A stretch of DNA of 64,000 bases. Origin: an uncultured Oscillospiraceae bacterium (GTDB lineage: Bacteria; Bacillota; Clostridia; Oscillospirales; Oscillospiraceae). This document shows, piece after piece, positions 49,412 to 58,200 of this stretch (the stretch's first letter is position 1; each line of letters starts with the position of its first letter). The stretch is from contig CAJTWF010000006.1 in NCBI GenBank assembly GCA_910579965.1, forward strand, positions 28,623 to 92,622, given 5' to 3'. The notes beneath the pieces are model-generated. The model was given only the letters and a program-made list of their open reading frames with translations, had not been told where the DNA came from and made no database searches. A program made the position numbers and the translations under genes.

Positions 49412-49451
49412 TAAAGTAGAAGTATGCGGCGTTGAGGAGCATGGAAGTCAT
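49389..49451 (-). CDS. Aromatic leader peptide (20 residues) of the aro operon attenuator
   Basis: A small frame starts with ATG at 49451, 7 bases after GAGGT, and ends with TAA at 49389. The peptide is MTSMLLNAAYFYFTFICTSR. Codons 10-15 are TAC TTC TAC TTT ACC TTT: five aromatic residues out of six, mixing tyrosine and phenylalanine. A ribosome stalled there for lack of charged Tyr- or Phe-tRNA would cover the first hairpin and change folding ahead of the terminator at 49301-49341. This is the arrangement of the enterobacterial pheA and pheST leaders. The peptide itself probably has no other function. Confidence 0.85.
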   Translation of the reverse strand: MTSMLLNAAYFYFTFICTSR

Positions 49452-49482
49452 GGAAAATACCTCGCATCAGAAAACTATGGGC

Positions 49483-49511
49483 ATTGTAGCACGGTTTTTT
49501 CCCGTTGGCAA
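49483..49511 (-). promoter_or_regulatory. Promoter of the aromatic amino acid operon
   Basis: On the minus strand TTGCCA (49511-49506) and TACAAT (49488-49483) are spaced by 17 bases. Transcription would begin near 49476, 25 bases before the leader peptide start. Confidence 0.8.
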
Positions 49512-49586
49512 GAGGAAATATCAAAAAAATAAGAAAAAATTTTCTTGCCGGCATTTACGAAAATTTCACCAATCCATCGGATTGTG

Positions 49587-49595
49587 TGATATAAT
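49587..49595 (+). promoter_or_regulatory. Extended -10 promoter of the ABC exporter operon
   Basis: TGATATAAT (49587-49595) is a perfect extended -10 with TATAAT. No good -35 is seen at 17 bases. It lies 44 bases before the ATPase gene and back to back with the aro promoter. Confidence 0.65.
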
Positions 49596-49638
49596 AGAGG
49601 CGTTTGATCTGATACGATTTACATATGAGGGTGAGAGT

Positions 49639-50343
49639 ATGAGCGCATTTGTCCGGTTTGACCGGGTGAAAAAGGTCTACCACATGGGAGAGGTGGAGAT
49701 AGAGGCCCTGCGGGACGCCACCTTCTCCGTGGAAAAAGGGGAGCTGTGCGTTATCGTGGGGCCCAGCGGCGCGGGGAAGACCACGCTGCTGAACATCCTG
49801 GGGGGCATGGACACCCTCAGCGAGGGGCGGGTCTTTTTGGGGGAGGAGGAGATCTCCGCCTACAGCGCCCGGCAGCTGACCGCCTACCGCCGCCACGACA
49901 TCGGCTTTGTCTTCCAGTTCTACAACCTGGTCCCCAACCTCACCGCCCTGGAGAACGTGGAGCTGGCGGCCCAGATCTGCCGGGAGCCCCTGAACGCGGC
50001 GGAGGTGCTGCGCTCCGTGGGCCTGGAGGACCGGCTGTCCAACTTCCCCGCCCAGCTCTCCGGCGGAGAGCAGCAGCGGGTGGCCATCGCCCGGGCCCTG
50101 GCGAAGAATCCGAAGCTCCTCCTGTGCGACGAGCCCACCGGCGCGCTGGACTACAGCACCGGCAAGGCTATCCTCAAGCTCCTCCAGATCATGAGCCGCC
50201 GGGAGGGCATGACGGTGGTGATTATCACCCACAACAGCGCCCTCACCGCCATGGCGGACCGGGTGATCCAGGTGAAGAACGGCACCGTGACCTCGGTGGA
50301 GTGCAATGACCGGCCCATCCCGGTGGAGGAGATCGAATGGTAA
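49639..50343 (+). CDS. ABC transporter ATPase (LolD/MacB type)
   Basis: 234 residues, the typical length of ATPases that drive FtsX-type (type VII) ABC systems. Walker A is GPSGAGKTT, the Q-loop is VFQFYNL, the signature is LSGGEQQRVAIARAL, Walker B is LLLCDEPTGALD, and the H-loop is ITHN. The start at 49639 is chosen for the GAGGGTGAGAG ribosome site and family length. It overlaps its permease gene by 7 bases. These systems use ATP to transmit force outward, for export or peptide resistance. Confidence 0.94.
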   Translation: MSAFVRFDRVKKVYHMGEVEIEALRDATFSVEKGELCVIVGPSGAGKTTLLNILGGMDTLSEGRVFLGEEEISAYSARQLTAYRRHDIGFVFQFYNLVPNLTALENVELAAQICREPLNAAEVLRSVGLEDRLSNFPAQLSGGEQQRVAIARALAKNPKLLLCDEPTGALDYSTGKAILKLLQIMSRREGMTVVIITHNSALTAMADRVIQVKNGTVTSVECNDRPIPVEEIEW

Positions 50344-53300
50344 GGACGCTCCTGCGCTCCGCCCTGCGGGAGATTCGCCAGAGCCTGGGCCGCTATCTGG
50401 CCATTCTGGCCATCGTGGGGCTGGGAGTGGGCTTCTTCGCCGGCCTGCGCATGTGCCAGCCGGCCATGATGGACACCGGCGTGGCCTACCTGGACCGGCA
50501 GCGGCTCTACGACTTCCGCCTGCTCTCCACCCTGGGCTTCACGGAGGAGGACGTGGAGCGGTTCGCCGGGCTGGAGGGGGTGGCGGCGGCCAGAGGAGCG
50601 GTGTACGCTGACTTCCTCACCGAGACAGGGGACGGCCGGGAGACGGTCCTCAAGGCCCACTCCCTCACCGATGGCGTCAACCTGCCCAGCCTGAAGGCGG
50701 GGCGGATGCCGGAGGCGGCCAACGAGTGCCTGGGGGACGCCCGGTACTTCACCGAGGACATGCTGGGCATGGTCCTGCCGGTGCTGGACAGCAACGGCGA
50801 GGACACCCGGGAGCTTTTGCGCTATGACAGCTACACGGTGGTGGGTCTGGCCTGGTCCCCCTACTACCTCAACTACGAGCGGGGGACCAGCTCCATCGGC
50901 TCAGGCAGCGTGGGGGGCTTTGTGCTCATCCCGGAGGAGGGGTTCGACAGCGAGGTCAGCTATGAGATCTATCTGACCATGGACAACCCGCCTCCGGCCT
51001 ACTCCGCGGCCTATGACAGCTGGCTGGACGGCTTCCGGCCGGCGGTGGAGGAGCTGCTGGAGGAGCGTGCGGAGCTTCGGTTTGATACCCTGTACGACGA
51101 CGCCATGGGGGAGATACGGGACGCGGAGCTGGAGATTGCCGACGGCTGGAAGGAGTACTTTGCTGAGCGGGACGACGCGGAGGAGGAGCTGGACGGCGCA
51201 TACCAGGATCTCACCGAGGGCGAGGAGGACTACGCCCAGGGCCAGCGGGATTACGAGCAGGGCCGCCGGGACTACGCCAAGGGCCAGCGGGACTACGAGC
51301 AGGGCAGGCTGGACTATGCCGAGGGCGTGAAAAAGGTGGAGGACGCGAGGCAGGAGCTGGCCGACGCGGAGCGGGAGCTGGCCGAAGGGGAGCAGAAGCT
51401 TGCCGACGCCCGGCGGGAGCTGGACGAGGGCTGGGCGGAGTTCCGCAGGGCCCAGGCGGAGGTCCAGCAGGAGCTGGCGGACGCCTATGAGAAGCTCACC
51501 AGCGGCGAGCGGGAATATGAGGAGGGCCTGAAGGAGTACGAGGACGGGCTGCGGAAGCTGGCGGACGCGGAGGAGCAGCTGGCGGACGGGGAGCGGGAGC
51601 TTCAGGAAGGCGAGCGGAAGCTTCGGGACGGGGAGCGGGAGCTGGCTGCGGCGGAGGCCCAGCTGGCGGACGCTGCCGCCCAGCTCCAGGACGCCCGGCG
51701 GCAGCTGGACGAGTCCCAGGCCCAGCTCCAGAGCGCCAAGGCCCAGCTGGACCAGGGGGAGGCCTCCTACGGCCAGCTGAACACCCTCTATGAGACCGCC
51801 AGCGCGGCGGCGGGACAGTACAACATGAGCGCGGAGGCGCTGATTGCCGCCCTGGGGGCCAATCCGGACATGGCCGCCGGCGTGCCGGGGGCGGCGGAGC
51901 TGCTGGCCGGCTGGGCTGCGGCGGAGAGCCAGCTGGGCGCGCCCCTGACCGCCGGAACCCTCTCCGGCCTCCGCTCCACCCTGGACCAGAGCAGGGAGCA
52001 GTATCAGTCCGGTCTGGCCCAGTACGAGCAGGGCCTGCGGGACTACCAGGCAGGCCAGGCGCAGTACGAGAGCGGGGCCGCTCAGCTTGCCGCCGCCCGC
52101 CGGGAGGTGGAGGAGGGCCGCGCCGAGCTGGAGCGGGGCCGCCGTGAGCTGGAGGAGGGCCGGACAGAGCTGATCCGCGGCCGGCGAGAGCTGGACGATG
52201 CGCAGGTCCAGCTCTCGGACGCCCGAAAGGAGCTGGACGACGGCTGGGCGGAGTACTACAGCGGCAAGCAGGAGGCCGAGGCGGAGCTGGACAAGGCCTA
52301 CCGGGAGCTCACCGACGGGGAGAACGAGCTGGCGGAGGGCCTTCTGGAGCTGGAGGACGGCCGGCAGAAGGTGGCCGACGGACAGCGGGAGCTTGCCGAC
52401 GCGGAGTCGGAGCTTGCGGATGCGGAGTCGGAGCTTGCCGATGCGGAGCGGGAGCTTGCCGACGCGAAGGCGGAGCTGGACCGGGCCCCCGGAGAGCTGG
52501 AGGACGCCCGAAAGGAGCTGGACGACGGCTGGAGCGAGTACAACGACGGCCGGGCGGAGGCGGACGAGAAGTTTGCCGACGCGGAGCGGGAGCTGACGGA
52601 CGCGGAGCGGGAGGTGGCGGACGCCTACGAGACCCTCAAGGACCTCAAGCGGGCCACCACCTACGCCCTCACCCGGGAGGAGAACACGGGCTATGTCTGC
52701 TTTGACAACGACACGTCCATTGTGGCCGCCATCTCGGTGGTGTTCCCGGTGTTCTTCTTCCTGGTGGCGGCCCTGGTCTGCATGACCACCATGACCCGCA
52801 TGGTGGACGAGCAGCGCACACAGATCGGCGTTTTGAAGGCCATGGGCTATTCAGGCGGCCAGATCATGTCCAAATACCTCTTCTACTCCGGCTCCGCGGC
52901 CCTGGCGGGCAGCGCCGTGGGCTACGCCCTGGGCTCCACCGCCCTGCCCTGGATCATCTGGGAGATCTATGGAATGATCTACGGCTTTGCGCCCCTCAAC
53001 CAGATCTTCCTGCCCCGGCTGGCCCTGGTGTCCTTCGCTGCGGCCCTGCTGTGCTCCATGGGGGCCACCTGGCTGGCCTGCCGGGTGGAGCTGCGCCGGC
53101 AGACGGCGGAGCTCATCCGGCCCAAGACCCCCCGGGCGGGCAAGCGGGTGTTTCTGGAGTACATCACCCCCCTGTGGCGGCGGCTCAGCTTTCTCCACAA
53201 GGTGTCGGCCCGGAACGTGCTGCGCTACCGGAGCCGTCTGGTGATGATGGCCCTGGGCATCGGCGGGTGTACGGCCCTGCTGTGTACCGGCTTCGGCATC

Positions 53301-54311
53301 CGGGACTCCATCGCCTCCGTGGCGGACGACCAGTTCGGGGAGATCACCCTCTACGACTACGCGGTCACCTTCCAGGAGGGTCAGACGCCCAAGAGCGCGG
53401 CGGCCTACCTGGAGAAGTACGGCTGGAGCGCGGAGGAGGGCCTGCTGGTCCACAGCGGCAGCGTGGACGTGGCCAAGGGCTCCTCCACCAAATCCGTGTA
53501 TCTGGTGATCTCCGCCACAGACAGCCTGGACGGGTTCCTCTCCCTCCATCGGGGGGAGGAGGCCATCCCCTACCCCGGAGACGGGGAGGTGGTCCTCAAC
53601 CGGGGGCTGGCGGAGAGCCTGGGCGTGGTCCAGGGGGACACGGTCCTGCTGCGAAGCGATGAGCTGGGGGAGCTGGAGGCCACGGTGTCCGCTGTCTCGG
53701 ACAACTACGTCTTCAACTACGCCTACCTCTCTGCGGATACCTACCACCAGCAGACCTGGGATTGGCCGGACTTCAACACCCTCTACGTCCTGGCCCATGA
53801 GGGAGCGGATCCCTACGAGGAGGGGGCCCTGCTGCTGGAGGACAAGGACGTGGGCAGCGTGACGGTGAATGAGGCCAGCCGCAGCCAGGTGGACAGCATG
53901 CTCTCCCGGCTGGACTACATCGTCATTGTGGTGGTGCTGTGCGCGGCGGCCCTGGCCTTTATCGTGCTCTACAACCTGACCAACATCAATATCACCGAGC
54001 GTATCCGGGAGATCGCCACCATCAAGGTTCTGGGATTCTATCAGAACGAGGTGGCCGCCTACGTGTTCCGGGAAATTATCATTCTCTCCGTACTGGGCAG
54101 TCTGGTGGGGCTGGGCATGGGCAAGGCCCTCCACGCCTTTGTGATGGAGCAGATCCGGATCGACGCCATGTTCTTTGCCTGCCGGATCTCACTCTGGAGC
54201 TACGCCTTCAGCTTCCTGATGACCATGCTGTTTACGGTGCTCATCTCTGCGGCCATGCGTCCCCGCCTGCGGAAAATCGACATGGCTGAGTCCTTGAAAT
54301 CCATTGAATAA
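50337..54311 (+). CDS. FtsX/MacB-type permease with a very long extracellular coiled coil
   Basis: 1324 residues. A first membrane helix (about 16-38) precedes an extracellular MacB-like domain (40-230). Residues about 240-770 are almost wholly heptad-patterned: blocks of DYEQGRRDYAKGQ type and then many ELADAEx units, interrupted near 485-560 by a Gly/Ala-rich segment with no heptads. Two FtsX membrane modules follow: three helices at about 800-925, then a second extracellular domain (about 1000-1190) and three helices at about 1205-1315. The full set of four FtsX helices twice over is as expected for a fused two-module permease. The coiled coil is long enough to span a thick cell wall. Substrate unknown. 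Confidence 0.9.
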   Translation: MVRTLLRSALREIRQSLGRYLAILAIVGLGVGFFAGLRMCQPAMMDTGVAYLDRQRLYDFRLLSTLGFTEEDVERFAGLEGVAAARGAVYADFLTETGDGRETVLKAHSLTDGVNLPSLKAGRMPEAANECLGDARYFTEDMLGMVLPVLDSNGEDTRELLRYDSYTVVGLAWSPYYLNYERGTSSIGSGSVGGFVLIPEEGFDSEVSYEIYLTMDNPPPAYSAAYDSWLDGFRPAVEELLEERAELRFDTLYDDAMGEIRDAELEIADGWKEYFAERDDAEEELDGAYQDLTEGEEDYAQGQRDYEQGRRDYAKGQRDYEQGRLDYAEGVKKVEDARQELADAERELAEGEQKLADARRELDEGWAEFRRAQAEVQQELADAYEKLTSGEREYEEGLKEYEDGLRKLADAEEQLADGERELQEGERKLRDGERELAAAEAQLADAAAQLQDARRQLDESQAQLQSAKAQLDQGEASYGQLNTLYETASAAAGQYNMSAEALIAALGANPDMAAGVPGAAELLAGWAAAESQLGAPLTAGTLSGLRSTLDQSREQYQSGLAQYEQGLRDYQAGQAQYESGAAQLAAARREVEEGRAELERGRRELEEGRTELIRGRRELDDAQVQLSDARKELDDGWAEYYSGKQEAEAELDKAYRELTDGENELAEGLLELEDGRQKVADGQRELADAESELADAESELADAERELADAKAELDRAPGELEDARKELDDGWSEYNDGRAEADEKFADAERELTDAEREVADAYETLKDLKRATTYALTREENTGYVCFDNDTSIVAAISVVFPVFFFLVAALVCMTTMTRMVDEQRTQIGVLKAMGYSGGQIMSKYLFYSGSAALAGSAVGYALGSTALPWIIWEIYGMIYGFAPLNQIFLPRLALVSFAAALLCSMGATWLACRVELRRQTAELIRPKTPRAGKRVFLEYITPLWRRLSFLHKVSARNVLRYRSRLVMMALGIGGCTALLCTGFGIRDSIASVADDQFGEITLYDYAVTFQEGQTPKSAAAYLEKYGWSAEEGLLVHSGSVDVAKGSSTKSVYLVISATDSLDGFLSLHRGEEAIPYPGDGEVVLNRGLAESLGVVQGDTVLLRSDELGELEATVSAVSDNYVFNYAYLSADTYHQQTWDWPDFNTLYVLAHEGADPYEEGALLLEDKDVGSVTVNEASRSQVDSMLSRLDYIVIVVVLCAAALAFIVLYNLTNINITERIREIATIKVLGFYQNEVAAYVFREIIILSVLGSLVGLGMGKALHAFVMEQIRIDAMFFACRISLWSYAFSFLMTMLFTVLISAAMRPRLRKIDMAESLKSIE
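52389..52472 (+). repeat. Four 21-base tandem units in the permease coiled coil
   Basis: Four units of GAGCTTGCCGACGCGGAGTC plus one base, starting at 52389, 52410, 52431 and 52452, differ at few positions. Each encodes one heptad (ELADAES or close variants). They show that the coiled coil grows by unit duplication. Confidence 0.85.
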
Positions 54312-54316
54312 AAAGT

Positions 54317-54344
54317 TCCCCCGGTCCGGCGCCGGACCGGGGGA
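54317..54344. terminator. Perfect 14-pair GC palindrome after the permease gene
   Basis: TCCCCCGGTCCGGC (54317-54330) is followed at once by its reverse complement (54331-54344). On the plus strand no T run follows; on the minus strand AACTTTTTATT follows. It may partly terminate the exporter transcript, while its right arm touches the ribosome site of the amidase gene, so it could also mask translation. Confidence 0.55.
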
Positions 54345-54356
54345 GGGAGGACTGCC

Positions 54357-55235
54357 ATGCTGAAAATAGCCCTGCTGCAAATTGCGCCCCGGGACACCCT
54401 GGAGGAAAACCTGAAAAAGGGGGTGGAGTACTGCCGGCGGGCGGCGGCCCTGGGGGCGGACATAGCCCTGTTTCCGGAGATGTGGAGCAGCGGATACCGC
54501 ATCTATAACCGGCCCGCGGAGGAGTGGACGGCGGAGGCCGTGCCGGTGGACGGGGCGTTTGCCGGCGCCTTCGGCGGCCTGGCCCGGGAGCTCCATATGG
54601 CCGTCGGGATCACCCTGCTGGAGCGCTGGGAGGGCGGCGGGCCCCGGAATACCCTGGTGCTCTTTGACCGCTTCGGGGAGCGGCGGCTGGTGTACGCCAA
54701 GGTCCACACCTGCGACTTTGACGCGGAGCGGTATCTGACGGCGGGGGAGGACTTCTATACCGCCGGGCTGGACACGGCCCAGGGACCGGTGCAGGTGGGT
54801 GCCATGATCTGCTATGACCGGGAGTTTCCCGAGAGCGCCAGGATCCTGATGCTGAAGGGGGCGGAGCTGATCCTCGTGCCCAACGCCTGCCCCATGGAGA
54901 TCAACCGCCTCTCAGAGCTGCGGGCCCGGGCCTACGAGAACATGGCGGCCATCGCCACCTGCAACTACCCGGACACGGTCCCCGACTGCAACGGCGGCTC
55001 CAGCGTCTTTGACGGCGTGGCCTATCTGCCCCAGCTGGAGGGCTCCCGTGACACCTGCGTTTTGCAGGCGGGCGGAGAGGAGGGGATCTATCTGGCGGAG
55101 CTGGATCTGGAGCAGCTGCGGGCCTACCGCCGGCGGGAGGTCCAGGGCAACGCCTACCGCCGCCCCTCAAAATACGGGCTGCTGGTTGATCCCAAGAGGG
55201 ACGAGCCGTTTATCAGGGCGGATTATCGCGGATAG
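54357..55235 (+). CDS. Carbon-nitrogen hydrolase (nitrilase superfamily amidase)
   Basis: 292 residues with the full catalytic triad: Glu41 in ALFPEMW, Lys115 in YAKVHTCDF, Cys152 in MICYDREFPES. It hydrolyses an amide or carbamoyl bond; the branch resembles N-carbamoylputrescine and omega-amidases, but the substrate is not fixed by sequence. GGGAGGGAGGACTGCC precedes the ATG. It stands alone between the exporter and the convergent SLH gene. Confidence 0.9.
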   Translation: MLKIALLQIAPRDTLEENLKKGVEYCRRAAALGADIALFPEMWSSGYRIYNRPAEEWTAEAVPVDGAFAGAFGGLARELHMAVGITLLERWEGGGPRNTLVLFDRFGERRLVYAKVHTCDFDAERYLTAGEDFYTAGLDTAQGPVQVGAMICYDREFPESARILMLKGAELILVPNACPMEINRLSELRARAYENMAAIATCNYPDTVPDCNGGSSVFDGVAYLPQLEGSRDTCVLQAGGEEGIYLAELDLEQLRAYRRREVQGNAYRRPSKYGLLVDPKRDEPFIRADYRG

Positions 55236-55286
55236 AGTAAAGTGGGCGCGGCAAAATGGCCGCGCCCGCCCCATATTTCCGGCGAA

Positions 55287-58200
55287 TCAATCCCCGGCGC
55301 TGTAGTTACGCATAAAATCAGAGATTCTGTGGAGCAGCGTGGCGAACTGGGCCCTGGTGGTGGTTCCCGCAGGGTCCATCCGCAGGCCGCCGACGCCCTT
55401 GAAGATACCGTGACGGTAGAGGGACTGGAAGGCGTTCCGGCCGGCCTCGCTCATCTGGTCCGCATCCTCAAAGGCGACACTGCCGCCGCCGGGGGCAGGG
55501 ACGCCCATGCTGATCAGGTAGTTGTTCAGCATAATGGCGAGATCCTGGCGGGAGATGGGGGCGGCGCCGGAAAAGGTCTGGTTGTCCGGCAGGAGGCCGG
55601 CGCGCTGGGCCCAGACTGCGGCCTGGGTGTACCACATGTCCGGCGGGACGGAGGGGGAGGCGTCGTACCGGGAGAGCTCCACGTCCATCATCCGCGCCAG
55701 CACGGTGACGATCGTGGCCTGGGAGACGGCCTGCTCCGGCATGAAACAAAGCCCGGGGTCTCCCAGCATCAGCTCCTGCTGGCGGGCCCAGAGGACGTCC
55801 TCATAAAACCAATCCGCAGGGGATACGTCCACAAAGGGCGGAATAATAGATGACCCGGGGTCCGGCTGTGGGACCTCGGGAGTTGATTCGCCGCTGTTCT
55901 CCGGCGGGGCAGGGTTTACCGCCACAGGCGGCTCTGGTGGGCTGGGGATAACCGGATGCGGCGGATGATAGGAGGGAGGGGAGGGCGGATCCGGGAGGAG
56001 CGGGGGAGGGAAATCCTCCGGCGGAGCGGGTTCCTCCGGCGGGACGGGCTCCTCCGGCGGAGCGGGCTCTTCCGGCGGAGCGGGCTCTTCCGGCGGAGCG
56101 GGCTCTTCCGGCGGAGCGGGTTCTTCCGGCGGAGCGGGCTCCTCCGGCGGCGTGGGCTCTTCCGGCGGTGCGGGCTCCTCCGGTGGGTTGGGGTCCTCCG
56201 GTGGAGGCGGATCTGCGCTGTCCGCGATTTCCAGTGAGAAGGTTTTCTGATCGCAGGCAATGCCGCCGCTGGAGAGCTTTACCGTGATCTGAAAGGCCCC
56301 GCTGACCTTGGGCGTGCCGCAGAGCTCCCCGTCGGGCCGCAGCTCCAGGCCGTTGGGGAGAGGGCTGGCGGGAGAGAAGACCGCGTCCTCCCATCCCTCG
56401 GGGACCTGTATCTGGAGGCGATGGGAGTAGGGGCTGTTCAGAGCGCCGTCCGGCAGGTCCTCGGTAACGATTGCAGGCAGGTCCAGCTGGCCGGGGAGGC
56501 GGATGATTACAGGCTCGATCCCGTCTGCGCTGATGGTGAGAATGCCAGCGGGCTCTCCCTCTCCCGTCTTTACCAGGCGGAGCTTGGTCAGGTTGAAGAG
56601 AGCGCCGTACTGGGGGAGTGCGCCGGAGGCGGTGAGCGGTTCTGCCGATGTAAAAGCGGCCAGAGATCTGGCCGCACCAAAATTCCAATAATCGTCCAGC
56701 CGGACATTTTTCCCGCCTCGCAGGGAGACCCGCAGGTTGGTCATGGCCTTGTCGCCTGTGTTGGCTGTCAGAAAATCATAAAATCCCTCCCGATCCATGT
56801 CCGGAGAGATGTGAAAAATGCCCGCCTCATCCCGGCTTCCGCTGTTGGTCACACCGTTGATGAAGAGGGCCGGACCGCCTGCCTGCTGGGTGACAAAGGT
56901 GACGCGGCAGAGGCGTTCTCCCTGTTCGGTGACTGCCAGATAGGGCAGGGCCTCCCCGGAGAGAAAGGGTTGTTCGGTTACGCCGCTGATCTGGACCGGG
57001 CCGGAGGGATCGTGGCCGCTGTAGACGGATACGTCCTGACCAGTGGTAAAGACCGGGCGGATCTGCTCCGCTGTGACAGCCTTGCCGGCGGGATCCTCCG
57101 TCCGATTCAGAAGAAATACCGTCTGCCAGCCGGCGGCGCGGAAGCTGTCGCCGCTGCTGCCCACGCAGTAGGCGTCATAGTCTCCGGCTGCGCCGGTGAC
57201 ACGGAAGGGCTCGTCCTGGTGCGCGCCGTCCGCCTCCCCCGGTGCGTAGGCTTGTGTTTGAAACCGGCGAAGGTGGCGGCCGCCGTACTTGTCGAAGATG
57301 GTGAGAACAACGCCCCGGCTGTAGTCCGCCCCATAGCCGGTTTCGAAGAGACTGCCGGCGATGTTTGCGCTCCCGGCCGCCTCAGCCGCGGCCTTTGTTA
57401 CATAGCTGCCAACATATGCCGCGTCGATGGATGCGAGGGAGGGCTGGTCAAAGGGATTGCCGCCGGTCCATGAGTGGTCGACAGCCTTCAGGCGCAGGTG
57501 GTACAGGCCATCGGGGGCCACTCCCTCCCTCAGCGTAAGCGTGCCGTCGTCGGCGTGGTCAAGAACGGAGTCTCCGGTGGCGGGGTCAAACAGATCAATG
57601 TAGCCGACGTAAACCGATGAATAAGGGGCAAGGGTGAGGGAGAAGGGCATGACCAGGATCGTCTGTCCGGCCCGGGCCGCGGTCAGCGTGAACTGGGGCG
57701 CATCCTCCGCAAGCTCCACGCCATATCCGACCGTTTCGCTCCCCCAGATCTGCCCGGTCACTTCTGCGTCCGGGGGGATGCTCTCCAAGCTGCTGTAGCT
57801 TCCGCGGTATACGCGGACCTCCACGCCGGTCAGGTCCTGAAAGATGCTGGAGAACTCCATTTTCAGCAGAGCGCCGTCCTCCGGATTCCATGAGGTGTTG
57901 GCGCTGCCGGTGAACTGGGGGCGGGCGGGGTCGTCCCAGTAGACGCAGGAGAATTGATCGGCAATCTGTTCGCCAGCCGCGCTCCAGGCGGTTATCTTGA
58001 GCAGATTTTTCGGACTGGGGGCCTGGATGGGAACGATACAGCGGACGGCCTCCGGGTCTGTGGGATCGCCGGGGACCAGGATCTCCAGGCGGGTCTGGGA
58101 GACAGCGCCGGTCCACAGGGAGGAGAGGTCAACGGTATCCCCTGCGCCCGCCTCCGCGTAGGAGCCGCTGTCGAGAAAGCGCCACGCCAGCCGGACGTCC

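Noticed and set aside
49301..49480. T-box riboswitch in the aro leader
   Set aside because: I looked for the conserved T-box bulge sequence (TGGNACCGCG) on the minus strand and did not find it. The leader is also only about 215 bases and contains a translated aromatic peptide.
56014..56211. CRISPR-like array
   Set aside because: Units are 18 bases with no spacers, in frame, and encode PPEEPx of a surface protein.
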